A DNA stretch of 64,000 nt from Hyphomicrobium sp. (GTDB taxonomy: Bacteria > Pseudomonadota > Alphaproteobacteria > Rhizobiales > Hyphomicrobiaceae): positions 681,524-745,523 of the forward strand of contig RXJH01000003.1 of NCBI GenBank assembly GCA_003987725.1, written 5' to 3'. Below the pieces are notes generated by a model. That model had not been told where the DNA came from and made no database searches. It saw only the letters and a list, made by a program, of their open reading frames with translations. Each line of letters opens with the position of its first letter. The first letter of the stretch is position 1. Position numbers and translations under genes: made by a program. Shown here piece after piece: positions 53,880 through 62,350 of the stretch.

Positions 53880-54006
53880 GACCGGGTGCTATGAGAGTTG
53901 GGAAGAAGGAATGCCAGTGGACGAAGTGCGAAATCCCGGAGCGGCCCACGCTTACGATCATTCGGCGACACGGTCATTCGAGCGCGTTATATCATTATGA
54001 GAACCC

Positions 54007-54720
54007 ATGACATCCGGCAAAATTGACAGTGAAACCTCTTTGCAATCGGTTTTCGATCCGATTGTCGGCGCGCCGCCGGACCGGCCTTTCGTCGTCGCGC
54101 AGCTTGGCCAATCCCTCGACGGCCGGATTGCAACAGTCAGCGGCGACTCCCAAGTCATCAATGGCCCGGCCGCGCTCGACCATCTGCACCGCCTAAGATC
54201 CTGCGTCGATGCCGTCGTCGTCGGCATCGGCACAATCATCGCGGACGATCCGCTGCTGACGGTCAGGCGCGTTGACGGTCCGCAGCCGGTCCGCGTCATC
54301 ATCGACCCGAGAGGGCGCCTTCCGGCGTCGGCGCGCTGCTTAGCGACGGGCGACAGCAATTGCCTCGTCGTGACGAGCAGCGAAGCGGCCGTGCCGAAGG
54401 GCGCCGAACGCCTCGTCGTAAAATCGTCCACGCCGCGCATCGAACCCGGAGACATCGTTCACGCGCTCTTCACGCGCGGCCTCAAAAGAATTCTGGTGGA
54501 AGGCGGCGGCATCACGATCTCGCATTTCATAGATGCCGGAGCAGTCGACAGGATACACATTCTCGTTGCCCCGCTAATATTTGGATCGGGCATGCCAGCA
54601 CTTTCATTGCTGCCCATTAGCAGCGTTGGCGAGGCGATACGGCCCGAAACTTCCGTGCGCGTTCTTGACGGCGGCGATGTGCTGTTCGATTGTAATCTGA
54701 GGCATCAGCGGCGAGGCTAG
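54007..54720 (+). CDS. RibD C-terminal-type pyrimidine reductase
   Basis: 237 residues matching only the reductase half of RibD: FVVAQLGQSLDGRIATVSGDSQVINGP, HRLRSCVDAVVVGIGTIIADDPLLTVR, VRVIIDPRGRLP and RILVEGGGITISHFIDAGAVDRI. Such proteins use NADPH to reduce the ribosyl group of pyrimidine intermediates, or act as dihydrofolate-reductase-like enzymes in other pterin routes. No deaminase domain. With ribA and a pterin synthase-like gene nearby, a role in a non-riboflavin pathway is possible. Confidence 0.88.
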   Translation: MTSGKIDSETSLQSVFDPIVGAPPDRPFVVAQLGQSLDGRIATVSGDSQVINGPAALDHLHRLRSCVDAVVVGIGTIIADDPLLTVRRVDGPQPVRVIIDPRGRLPASARCLATGDSNCLVVTSSEAAVPKGAERLVVKSSTPRIEPGDIVHALFTRGLKRILVEGGGITISHFIDAGAVDRIHILVAPLIFGSGMPALSLLPISSVGEAIRPETSVRVLDGGDVLFDCNLRHQRRG

Positions 54721-54723
54721 CGC

Positions 54724-55326
54724 ATGGCCCAGGATCCGAAATACGACCTTCCCACTTACACGCCCGTTGCACGCGGCCTTCATTGGTGGATCGCGCTGCT
54801 CGTCCTCATCCAGCTGCCGCTCGGCTTTTACATGGCCTATCGCGGCAACGAGATGCCGGGCGTCAATGAAAATGGCGAGCCGGTAAAAGGCGTCTGGGAC
54901 GCGCTGACCGGCACTCTGTACAGCTCGCACAAGGTTATTGGGCTGACGATTTTACTCTTCGTCGTGCTGCGCTTGCTCTATCGCCTTACGCAGGGCGCGC
55001 CGCGTTCCGATCCGACCGTTCCGCCCGCGTTGACCGGCGTCAGTCATCTCGTCCATTGGCTTCTCTATGCGCTGCTGATCGCCGTTCCGGTCATCGGCTA
55101 CACGGCGATCTCATATGGCGACTACCTCGACGTCTTCGGAGTCCACCTTCCGGCCATCACCGAAAAGAACGAAGACCGCGCGAAGGAAATTTTCGAATGG
55201 CACGAGACTGGCGCTGTGCTGATCGTCATCTTCGCCACGATACATATCGCGGCGGCCGTCTATCATCATTTCGTGCGAAAGGACCGTGTGGTCGAGCGGA
55301 TGATCCCGAAGCGCGCTAACGGATAG
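54724..55326 (+). CDS. Cytochrome b561
   Basis: 200 residues, four membrane helices. Heme-ligand His positions are in VARGLHWWIALLVLIQLPLGF, SSHKVIGLTILLFVVLRLLYRL, VSHLVHWLLYALLIAVPVIGY and WHETGAVLIVIFATIHIAAAVYHHF. This bacterial b561 group carries electrons between quinol or superoxide and other partners in the inner membrane. It starts 3 bp after the RibD-type gene and is surely cotranscribed with it, which may link the reductase to a membrane electron source. Confidence 0.9.
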   Translation: MAQDPKYDLPTYTPVARGLHWWIALLVLIQLPLGFYMAYRGNEMPGVNENGEPVKGVWDALTGTLYSSHKVIGLTILLFVVLRLLYRLTQGAPRSDPTVPPALTGVSHLVHWLLYALLIAVPVIGYTAISYGDYLDVFGVHLPAITEKNEDRAKEIFEWHETGAVLIVIFATIHIAAAVYHHFVRKDRVVERMIPKRANG

Positions 55327-55346
55327 CTTCTATCCGGTAGACGGTA

Positions 55347-56180
55347 TCAGGAAGGCACGGCGAAAACGTCGGTATGTCCGACGAACGCTGCGGTTCGCGT
55401 GACGTTGAGCCAGCTCACGATCGCTTTCTCGTCCACGCCGCCGATCTCGGTCACCGCAACCGCATGGCCTCGGATCAATTCATCGATCAGCATGCGATCA
55501 CCGCGTTCAAGCCGCCATGGACTCTCGCCCTCGGTGACGACATGTCCGTTGATACGGAACTGATCGACCAGATGCGAACCCGCGAGCGGTCCGGCGGCCG
55601 GACCGAAGCCCTTGTCCCGCATCTGGTGGCGTTGAAAGGCGGCCGTCATCTGGTTGTCGGCAGGCCGGTGGGGCGTCCACTTTTGCAGGCCGTTGTACGT
55701 CAGCGTCGCGTAGAAGGCAGCGCCCATGCCAGTGACGGCCTTCGCCAGCTTCCGGATGTAGTCTTCCGACGTCAGGTCGAAGAACGCCGAGGCCGTGACG
55801 AGCTGGGGCTTGTCGTCGAGAAGCACCTCAGTATCGCGTGCGAGATCGGCGACCTTGAAGAGAACCGAGATGCGCCGCCCGCCTTTGTCGAGCACAAGCC
55901 GTTCGCCATCTTCCTCATGACGATCGGCCCACCGGATGAGTTTTGCTTTCGCCACATCTAATAGAGCGGTCTCGTGATCGACAAGCGTCCACGTCTGCCG
56001 CTCGGGCAGCAGGGCGGATGTCGCTCGGAGATTGGCTCCCGTACCCGCGCCGAAATCGACCACGCTGAGTTCGGCTCGAAGTGCAAAGCGCGCGGCCACC
56101 GCATCCGCGACGTTTCGATTACGCGAGCGCACGTCCGCGGCTTCGCGCAGTTCGAGCCATTCCGGCGAAAAATCGCTCAC
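55347..56180 (-). CDS. Class I SAM-dependent methyltransferase
   Basis: 277 residues. AdoMet-binding motif I LSVVDFGAGTGANLRATSALL near residue 38, motif II WTLVDHETALLDVA, and LVTASAFFDLTSEDYIRKLA as motif IV. The C-terminal half has FYATLTYNGLQKWTPHRPADN. Substrate unknown. Its start overlaps the stop of the glycosyltransferase by 4 bp and it is the last gene of the four-gene MDR-PTPS-GT4-methyltransferase operon. Confidence 0.85.
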   Translation of the reverse strand: MSDFSPEWLELREAADVRSRNRNVADAVAARFALRAELSVVDFGAGTGANLRATSALLPERQTWTLVDHETALLDVAKAKLIRWADRHEEDGERLVLDKGGRRISVLFKVADLARDTEVLLDDKPQLVTASAFFDLTSEDYIRKLAKAVTGMGAAFYATLTYNGLQKWTPHRPADNQMTAAFQRHQMRDKGFGPAAGPLAGSHLVDQFRINGHVVTEGESPWRLERGDRMLIDELIRGHAVAVTEIGGVDEKAIVSWLNVTRTAAFVGHTDVFAVPS

Positions 56181-57223
56181 GGTCGCAATCCCAGAATGAC
56201 GGCTGCGATGCGCCGTGCCGTCTCATGCCATGTCGGCAACGTGCGCCCGGCTTCCCAGGCCGCGTCCGCGAGCCGGTTGCGAAGCTTCTTATCGGTCAGC
56301 GCCTTCTGCAGCGCCGACGTGAGTTCGCCGACGTTGCCGGCTTCGACATGGAGAGCCGCGAATTCGCCCGCGGTATCGGCCGCCGCGCCCCCGGCCGCGA
56401 GAACGATCGGTAAGCCGCGCGCCATCGCTTCGGCGAGAACCATTCCGTATCCTTCGAAGAGCGATGCCGAAACGAAAAGATCTGCGCTATCGTAAAATCG
56501 TTCGAGCGTCGCCGGCACGACCTTTCCGGCAAGCGTGACGCGATCTTCGAGTCCGTTCCTCGCAATCGCACTTTGAACGGCCTCGACGGCCTGCGGATGG
56601 CGGTCGAGCGCGCCCGCGATCGTCAATCGCCAATCGAGATGCTTGAGCGGCGCGAGCGCCTCAACGAGAAGGTCATAACCTTTGCGCGGCGATACGGCGC
56701 CGACGGCCAGAATCTGCAACGGTGCACCCGTGCCGGTTGCGCGCTGCGCCGGATCCGTCCCGGGCTCGGCGATCGTTATTTTGTTGGCCGGGGTTGCCAT
56801 ATGCTCGGTGAGGATGCGCTTAGTGGCGCGGCTCGTCACGATGATGTGGTTCGCCCGCGCCAGCGCGCACTCTTCGCTGGCTTTCAATTCCACCTTGCGC
56901 GCGTGCGGCAGTCCGGTTTCGAGAAACAACGGATGGTGGACGAGCCCGATGACGCGCCCGCGAAGGGCGCCGAGGATGCTGTCCGGAAAAGCGCCAAAGG
57001 CGAGACCATCGACAAGAAGCACCGAGTCCGTATGCCGCTTCTCGAGTATGAGCCGCGTTTCGTCGAGGTCGTTGGAATCCGGGTTCGGAAACGTTCCTGG
57101 CAAGGGAAGTACGGACACTGGAACGCCGAACGCCGGCAGCAGCTCGATGACGCGCCGGTCATAGGCGTAGCCACCGGTCGTGGCCTTCAGATCCCCAGGA
57201 ATGGCGAAGACGGCTTCAGCCAC
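56177..57223 (-). CDS. Family 4 glycosyltransferase
   Basis: About 348 residues of GT-B fold. N-terminal FAIPGDLKATTGGYAYDRRVIELLPAFG; donor site RGLPIVLAAGGAAADTAGEFAAL preceded by DLFVSASLFEGYGMVLAEAMA (the EX7E motif), typical of GT4. The GTG at 57223 overlaps the PTPS stop (GTGGCTGA) and gives a normal N-terminus. Middle member of the operon; the acceptor may be a pterin or another small molecule, inferred from neighbours only. Confidence 0.87.
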   Translation of the reverse strand: MAEAVFAIPGDLKATTGGYAYDRRVIELLPAFGVPVSVLPLPGTFPNPDSNDLDETRLILEKRHTDSVLLVDGLAFGAFPDSILGALRGRVIGLVHHPLFLETGLPHARKVELKASEECALARANHIIVTSRATKRILTEHMATPANKITIAEPGTDPAQRATGTGAPLQILAVGAVSPRKGYDLLVEALAPLKHLDWRLTIAGALDRHPQAVEAVQSAIARNGLEDRVTLAGKVVPATLERFYDSADLFVSASLFEGYGMVLAEAMARGLPIVLAAGGAAADTAGEFAALHVEAGNVGELTSALQKALTDKKLRNRLADAAWEAGRTLPTWHETARRIAAVILGLRP

Positions 57224-57620
57224 CGATCGGTCCCTCGAAGCTGGCACGCGCCAAGTCGGTTTCCGACAGCGTCACGCGGATCCGCGAAAGCGACTTTCCG
57301 TCGTCGCCGAGTGCTCCGGAGGCCGCCGCCTTCGCAATGCGATCGAAGACATATTTACAGAGAAATTCGGTAGTCGTCAGCGCGCCTTTGAATTGCGGAA
57401 GAACGTCGAGGTTCTGATAGGCGAGGGGTTGAAGCGTCTGGCCGAGCACCTTCAACGCAGCGCCGATATCGACGACGACATTCTGCGGCGTGAGCTTCTC
57501 GCGAAAGAACGCAACGTCGACGACGTAGGTCGCGCCGTGCAGGTTCTGCGCGGGCCCGAAAAACGGATCCGGCAGCGAATGGGCAATCATGATGCGGTCG
57601 CGAACTTCGACGGAGTACAT
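57216..57620 (-). CDS. 6-pyruvoyl-tetrahydropterin synthase / QueD-like protein
   Basis: 134 residues from ATG at 57620. MYSVEVRDRIMIAHSLPDPFFGPAQNLHGATYVVDVAFF contains the zinc-binding His residues of the T-fold enzymes (His in IAHSL and NLHGATY); VVDIGAALKVLGQTLQPLAYQNLD and TTTEFLCKYVFDRI follow, the latter like the family's conserved PTxE segment. The usual catalytic Cys is not obvious and a typical third His motif is altered, so it may catalyse a different pterin or deazapurine reaction. Second gene of the operon, 22 bp after the dehydrogenase. Confidence 0.8.
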   Translation of the reverse strand: MYSVEVRDRIMIAHSLPDPFFGPAQNLHGATYVVDVAFFREKLTPQNVVVDIGAALKVLGQTLQPLAYQNLDVLPQFKGALTTTEFLCKYVFDRIAKAAASGALGDDGKSLSRIRVTLSETDLARASFEGPIGG

Positions 57621-57642
57621 GGATGTATGAAACCTGTAACAA

Positions 57643-58668
57643 TTAATAGCGAACGATGGGCGGCAGGTCGGACGATGACCAGATTTTCGGAAGCGTCGAA
57701 GGCAGATCCTCGAAGTTGACGTCATCAGCCACGAGCACATCTAGACGCTCGTCGTCCAACATAGCAATCGCGCGTTCCATTCGGTCCTTGTGTTTGAGCT
57801 GGTTGCGGTGGCTCGGAGCCACGTGTCCGACCTGCGAAGCGATGATCCTGAGGCGCCGGCTATGGAACGCGCCGCCGAGGTTCACGGTCACGGGGTTCGT
57901 CCCATACCAGCTCATCTCGACGACGCATCCTTCAAACGCACAGGCGTTGATTGCGGTCTCGAGCCCCGCACTTGCCGCGCTCGCATGAAAGACGATCCGG
58001 TTGTCCCCGGGGACGTCTGCCGGGGACGCGAACTTGATCCCGAGCGCCTCCGCGTACTTTGCCCGCGCCGGGTTGATGTCGGTGATGGCGACCTCCGTTC
58101 CCGCGATCCGGCTCGCGAGATGCGCGGTCAGCAAACCGACGATGCCCGCGCCGACGACGAGAATGCGGTCGCCGGGCGCCGTACCCGCGTCCCAATGGGC
58201 GTTGAGGGCCGTCTCCATGTTTGCGGCGAGGACGGCCCGGCGCGACGGCACGTTGTCCGGCAGGATCGCGAGCAACTCCTCGGGCGCGTGAAAATGGTCC
58301 TGATGCGGATGCAACACAAACACCCGCTTGCCGGCGTATCCCTCGGAACCGGCAGTGACGCGTCCAGTCGCGGAATAGCCGTATTTGACGGGAAAGGAGA
58401 AATCTCCGGCTTGCAACGGCGCACGCATTCGCGGCCATTCGCTTCTGGGAATCTCGCCGAGTGCGACCATGCGCTCGGTGCCGCGACTGATTGCGGAATA
58501 TTCCATTGCGATGCGTGCTTCGCCTAATGAAGGCGGGGAGAGGCGTTCAGGTCGTACTTCCGCGACGCCAGGTTTGACGTACCAGAGGGCCCGAGCAACC
58601 ACGATCTGGCCCTGGCTACGCCTTATGGGTCGGCCACTGGAGTCGGATCTGCTCTGCGGGTCACTCAT
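57643..58668 (-). CDS. Medium-chain zinc-type alcohol dehydrogenase-like protein
   Basis: 341 residues from ATG at 58668. MDR fold: YSAISRGTERMVALGEIP, FPVKYGYSATGRVTAGSEGYAGKRVFVLHPHQDHF, the nucleotide-binding GDRILVVGAGIVGLLTAHLASR and TDINPARAKYAEALG. The SAISRGTE and GYSATG blocks resemble the BchC-like / theta-type subgroup; classical catalytic zinc Cys ligands are missing. First gene of the operon with PTPS, GT4 and methyltransferase; perhaps oxidises a side chain of a pterin or sugar. Starts 19 bp from the divergent opgH. Confidence 0.85.
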   Translation of the reverse strand: MSDPQSRSDSSGRPIRRSQGQIVVARALWYVKPGVAEVRPERLSPPSLGEARIAMEYSAISRGTERMVALGEIPRSEWPRMRAPLQAGDFSFPVKYGYSATGRVTAGSEGYAGKRVFVLHPHQDHFHAPEELLAILPDNVPSRRAVLAANMETALNAHWDAGTAPGDRILVVGAGIVGLLTAHLASRIAGTEVAITDINPARAKYAEALGIKFASPADVPGDNRIVFHASAASAGLETAINACAFEGCVVEMSWYGTNPVTVNLGGAFHSRRLRIIASQVGHVAPSHRNQLKHKDRMERAIAMLDDERLDVLVADDVNFEDLPSTLPKIWSSSDLPPIVRY

Positions 58669-58687
58669 TGCGAAGGATGGGTCCGTA

Positions 58688-60490
58688 ATGACGATCGGTG
58701 CCGAGCACGAGAGGGTCTCGGACCTGAATGGAACGATCGTCGTTGAGGCTCCAAGCCTTACGACTCCCCGCGGCCAGCAGGCAATAGCCGCCCTGACGAA
58801 GCGGCGGCGCCTCGTCCTGTTCCTTAATCTTGCGACGTGGCTTCTCATCGTGATCGCCGCCGGCGCCATTTTCTCGACTGGCGGCTGGACGGTTCTCGGC
58901 GCCTTGATGGTCATTTGTCTCGCCTTCGGCGCTCCATGGCCTGTTCTGGGCTTCTGGAATGCTGTCATCGGCCTGTGGCAGCTTCATGGGGCGAAGGGGA
59001 AGGTCCAAACGGAACAAACCTATTTCGGAGAAGGGTCCGATCCGTCGCCGTTGACGGTTAACACGGCCGTCCTGATGACCCTGCGCAACGAGGACCCGGC
59101 GCGCGCCTTGCTGCGGCTGAAGACGGTGAAGGCAAGCCTCGATCGCACGCGCGAGGGCGCCCGCTTCTCCTATTTCGTCTTGAGCGACAGCGATCGCGAC
59201 GACGTCATCCAGCGCGAGGAAGCGGAAGTCGCCGCGTGGCGGAGTGCCGATCCGGACCGGGACCGCATCAGCTATCGCCGCCGGAAAGACAACACAGGTT
59301 TCAAGGCAGGCAACCTCCGCGAGTTCGCACGTCACTGGGGCTCCGATTTCGAGTTTATGCTGCCGCTCGATGCCGACAGTCTTATGACGGGAGACGCCAT
59401 CCTCTCGCTCGTGCGCATCATGCAGAAGAATCCGCAAATCGGGATTCTGCAGAGTCTTGTCGTCGGCACTCCGTCATCGTCGGCGTTCGCGCGCATCTTC
59501 CAGTTCGGCATGCGGCTCGGCATGCGCACCTACACGATGGGTCAAGCCTGGTGGGTGGGCGACTGCGGACCGTTTTGGGGACACAACGCACTCCTGCGCA
59601 TCGAGCCCTATCTCCAGCACTGTGCGCTGGATGGCTTATTGAAGCGCGGTCAGATTTTATCGCACGATCAGGTCGAGGCCGTGCTGATGCGCAAGGCCGG
59701 CTATGAGGTTCGTGTTCTGCCCGTCGAAACGGGGTCGTATGAAGACAATCCGCCCGATGCCCTCGAATTCATGAGCCGTGACGCGCGCTGGTGCCAGGGC
59801 AACATGCAATATTTGAAATTGCTCGGCATGAAGGGCATTGAGCCGGTAAGCCGCTTTCAACTGCTGTGGGCTATCCTGATGTTCCTCGGCGTTCCAGCGT
59901 GGACGCTGCTCGCGGCCCTCTTTCCGCTCGCCATGCTCCGGGCGCAGGACCAGCCGGACTTTCCCTGGTACGCGGTCGAGATCATTTACGTGCTGCTCCT
60001 GGCGATGCATCTCGCGCCAAAGCTCGCCGGTATCGTCGATGCCATTCTGACGCGCGGTGAAGTCCGTCGCTTCGGCGGCTGGGTGCGATTTGCATCGAGT
60101 GCGATCATCGAGATCATATTCTCGCTCATCCTCGGCGCCGTGACGACCATCAGAACGTCCATCTTCATGTTCAGTCTGATGATTGGCCGACCTATCGTTT
60201 GGAACGGTCAACGCCGCGACGGCCATGGCGTCACATGGGCGGATGCGCTGCGATGCCTTTGGCCGCAATTCCTGTTCGGATCGACGCTCTACCTGGCGAT
60301 GGCGCTGATTTCGCCTGCGGCCGTATTATGGAGCCTGCCTCTGACGGCCGGGTATGTGCTCGCCGTTCCGTTCGTCGTATTTACGGCGAGCCCCGCGGTC
60401 GGCCGCTTCTTTCGCCGTCACGGCATCGCCGGAATTCCCGAAGACTTCGCGCCGCCCGTAGAGATCCGGGCCGTGCAGGCAGGGATCTGA
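58688..60490 (+). CDS. opgH: Glucans biosynthesis glucosyltransferase
   Basis: 600 residues from the ATG at 58688 behind AAGGA; the frame extends ~100 codons upstream over the divergent gene and is rejected. Helices at ~45-100 and four or more after ~400 surround a family 2 catalytic domain: TLRNEDPARALLRLKTVKAS, FVLSDSDRDD, FMLPLDADSLMTGDAI (DxD), and SRDARWCQGN (QxxRW-type). OpgH/MdoH makes the beta-1,2 linked backbone of osmoregulated periplasmic glucans from UDP-glucose. Partner OpgG is not in the window. Confidence 0.93.
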   Translation: MTIGAEHERVSDLNGTIVVEAPSLTTPRGQQAIAALTKRRRLVLFLNLATWLLIVIAAGAIFSTGGWTVLGALMVICLAFGAPWPVLGFWNAVIGLWQLHGAKGKVQTEQTYFGEGSDPSPLTVNTAVLMTLRNEDPARALLRLKTVKASLDRTREGARFSYFVLSDSDRDDVIQREEAEVAAWRSADPDRDRISYRRRKDNTGFKAGNLREFARHWGSDFEFMLPLDADSLMTGDAILSLVRIMQKNPQIGILQSLVVGTPSSSAFARIFQFGMRLGMRTYTMGQAWWVGDCGPFWGHNALLRIEPYLQHCALDGLLKRGQILSHDQVEAVLMRKAGYEVRVLPVETGSYEDNPPDALEFMSRDARWCQGNMQYLKLLGMKGIEPVSRFQLLWAILMFLGVPAWTLLAALFPLAMLRAQDQPDFPWYAVEIIYVLLLAMHLAPKLAGIVDAILTRGEVRRFGGWVRFASSAIIEIIFSLILGAVTTIRTSIFMFSLMIGRPIVWNGQRRDGHGVTWADALRCLWPQFLFGSTLYLAMALISPAAVLWSLPLTAGYVLAVPFVVFTASPAVGRFFRRHGIAGIPEDFAPPVEIRAVQAGI

Positions 60491-60494
60491 CGTC

Positions 60495-61241
60495 ATGGTG
60501 TCACCTTCACTTGAGGGCGTGTTCCGGTCGCTGCGGATCTATCTCGGGCCCGACGCGCCGCGAAGCGCCATGGACGCGCTCTACCGCCGTTTCGTCGAGC
60601 CGGGCGATCTCGTCTTCGATGTCGGCGCCCACGTCGGCGACCGCGTGTCGTCGTTCCGGCGCCTTGGCGCGCGTGTCATAGCGATTGAACCGCAGCCTTT
60701 GCTCTTTTCCGCGCTGAGCCACATCCACGGCCGCGATCCCTTGGTCGAGATCGTCGACCGCGCCGTTGGCGCCGAAGCGGGCACGCGCGAGCTTTTCGTC
60801 AACACGACGAACCCGACCGTCTCCACGCTCTCGCCGGACTTCGTTCATCAGGCCGAAGGCGCGAAAGGCTGGGAAGGCCAGATTTGGGACGGGCAAATTC
60901 CGATCGAGGTTGTCACACTCGATGGACTAATCGCGCGCTATGGCTTGCCGTCGTTCGTCAAGATCGACGTCGAAGGCTACGAAGACGCGGTGCTGCACGG
61001 ACTCTCATGTCCGCTCAAGGCGCTTTCGTTCGAGTTCACGACGATCGCCCGCGATGTGGCGATGGCTTGCTTCGACCGTTTATCGTCGCTTGCAGATTAC
61101 CGCTACAACGTTGCGCTCGGTGAAGGACAGACTTTGGTCTTCGATCGCTGGCTCTCTGACACGGAGATGGCCGGCTATCTCAGCAAACTGCCGCACGAGG
61201 CGAACTCTGGCGACATTTATGCCGTGCTCGAGCCGCGCTAG
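60495..61241 (+). CDS. FkbM-family methyltransferase
   Basis: 248 residues, starting 4 bp after opgH and likely cotranscribed. FVEPGDLVFDVGAHVGDRVSSFRRLGARVIAIEPQPLLF is the AdoMet site; VTLDGLIARYGLPSFVKIDVEGYEDAVLHG is the FkbM signature (KIDVEGxE). Such enzymes O-methylate sugars or polyketides; next to opgH, a methylated glucan is possible but unproven. Confidence 0.92.
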   Translation: MVSPSLEGVFRSLRIYLGPDAPRSAMDALYRRFVEPGDLVFDVGAHVGDRVSSFRRLGARVIAIEPQPLLFSALSHIHGRDPLVEIVDRAVGAEAGTRELFVNTTNPTVSTLSPDFVHQAEGAKGWEGQIWDGQIPIEVVTLDGLIARYGLPSFVKIDVEGYEDAVLHGLSCPLKALSFEFTTIARDVAMACFDRLSSLADYRYNVALGEGQTLVFDRWLSDTEMAGYLSKLPHEANSGDIYAVLEPR

Positions 61242-61323
61242 AGCAATTCCAGCAAAAGTGCCCAGCGGTTTTGCGTCCGGAATTGCGTCAATACAAACTG
61301 AATGACTTGAAACGGAGTAATGA

Positions 61324-62337
61324 ATGCCACTTTACGTTCGCCTGCTGGCCGCCGCACTGTTGTTGCTGGGTTCTGAGATCGTGCCGGCTGCTGCCGCCTC
61401 CTTGGACGGTCTCGCCGTCGACGTTTTGAACCAGAGCGAGCCGGTTCTCTGCGCCGAGAAGGATAATGTCGCGATCTCGTTCGCCAACAAGAACGTCCGG
61501 GCATTTCGAATTGAAGCTGCGCACCCGGTCTATCTCTCGGCAGGAATGCGCGCCAACGTCGAAGCCGATTGGACTGCCTGCGACATGGCATCGGACCCAA
61601 GCTACGCCGCGCCGAACCCGCCTAAGAAAGTGACGCTCTATGAAGACGAAAAGCTTTGGCTCGTCGGCTTCTCCTATCCGACCTTCTGGCGTCCCGCGAC
61701 GACGACGGTGCGCGTCGGAGATCGCGTCGAGAGCGGCCTCCACTTGCTGCAACTCTGGATGAAGCGCGATGACGGGGCCGAAGAAGTCCTCGTACTCTAT
61801 CCTCAAGACGGCTATTGGCGCGCACGCCCCATGACCCCATCGAGCATGCGGACCACCGCCTATGGCTCGTCCTTCATCGTCGGTCCGATCGAGCAGGACG
61901 GCCGCCCGCTGGTCAAAATCAAGGAAGTTTCGTACGAGCCGCAAACTCGCACGTTCAATCTCGCGTTCGAGAGAGGCGGTTCGGCAGCGGTCCGCATGGT
62001 GAGCGTAAACGCCGACAAGCAAGCGATCGACGTCGTCTTCGATAAGGGTATCGATGGCGGACCCTTCGCAATGCTGCGATCGATGTACATCACCGAGTTC
62101 AACAACGACACGGCGCGCATCGCAGTTCGCGAACAGGGCGCCAAGGGCTGGCGCGAAGACAACATCATGAAGTTCGATCACGCGCGCGCAACCGACATCT
62201 GGATCGGCAGGCTCGCGCCGTCTCAGCACAACACGACCTCGCCCGACACTGTGTTCAACAGCTTCTCGGACGGTCCGGCGCCGAAGCGCCCGAAAAGCGA
62301 GCCGCCGGCGCAGCCGCCGTTGACGACAACGAAATAA
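61324..62337 (+). CDS. Secreted hypothetical protein (337 aa)
   Basis: Signal peptide in residues 1-22 (LYVRLLAAALLLLGSEIVPAAA-A). The mature part is predicted beta-rich (AHPVYLSAGMRANVEADWTACDM; LVGFSYPTFWRPATTTVRVGDR; VLYPQDGYWRARPMTPSSMRTTAYGSSFIVG) with two Cys (VLCAEKD, TACDM) and a Pro-rich C-terminus. I recognise no family. Position after the OPG/FkbM genes suggests an envelope role. Confidence 0.75.
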   Translation: MPLYVRLLAAALLLLGSEIVPAAAASLDGLAVDVLNQSEPVLCAEKDNVAISFANKNVRAFRIEAAHPVYLSAGMRANVEADWTACDMASDPSYAAPNPPKKVTLYEDEKLWLVGFSYPTFWRPATTTVRVGDRVESGLHLLQLWMKRDDGAEEVLVLYPQDGYWRARPMTPSSMRTTAYGSSFIVGPIEQDGRPLVKIKEVSYEPQTRTFNLAFERGGSAAVRMVSVNADKQAIDVVFDKGIDGGPFAMLRSMYITEFNNDTARIAVREQGAKGWREDNIMKFDHARATDIWIGRLAPSQHNTTSPDTVFNSFSDGPAPKRPKSEPPAQPPLTTTK

Positions 62338-62350
62338 AGCGCGGGAGACG

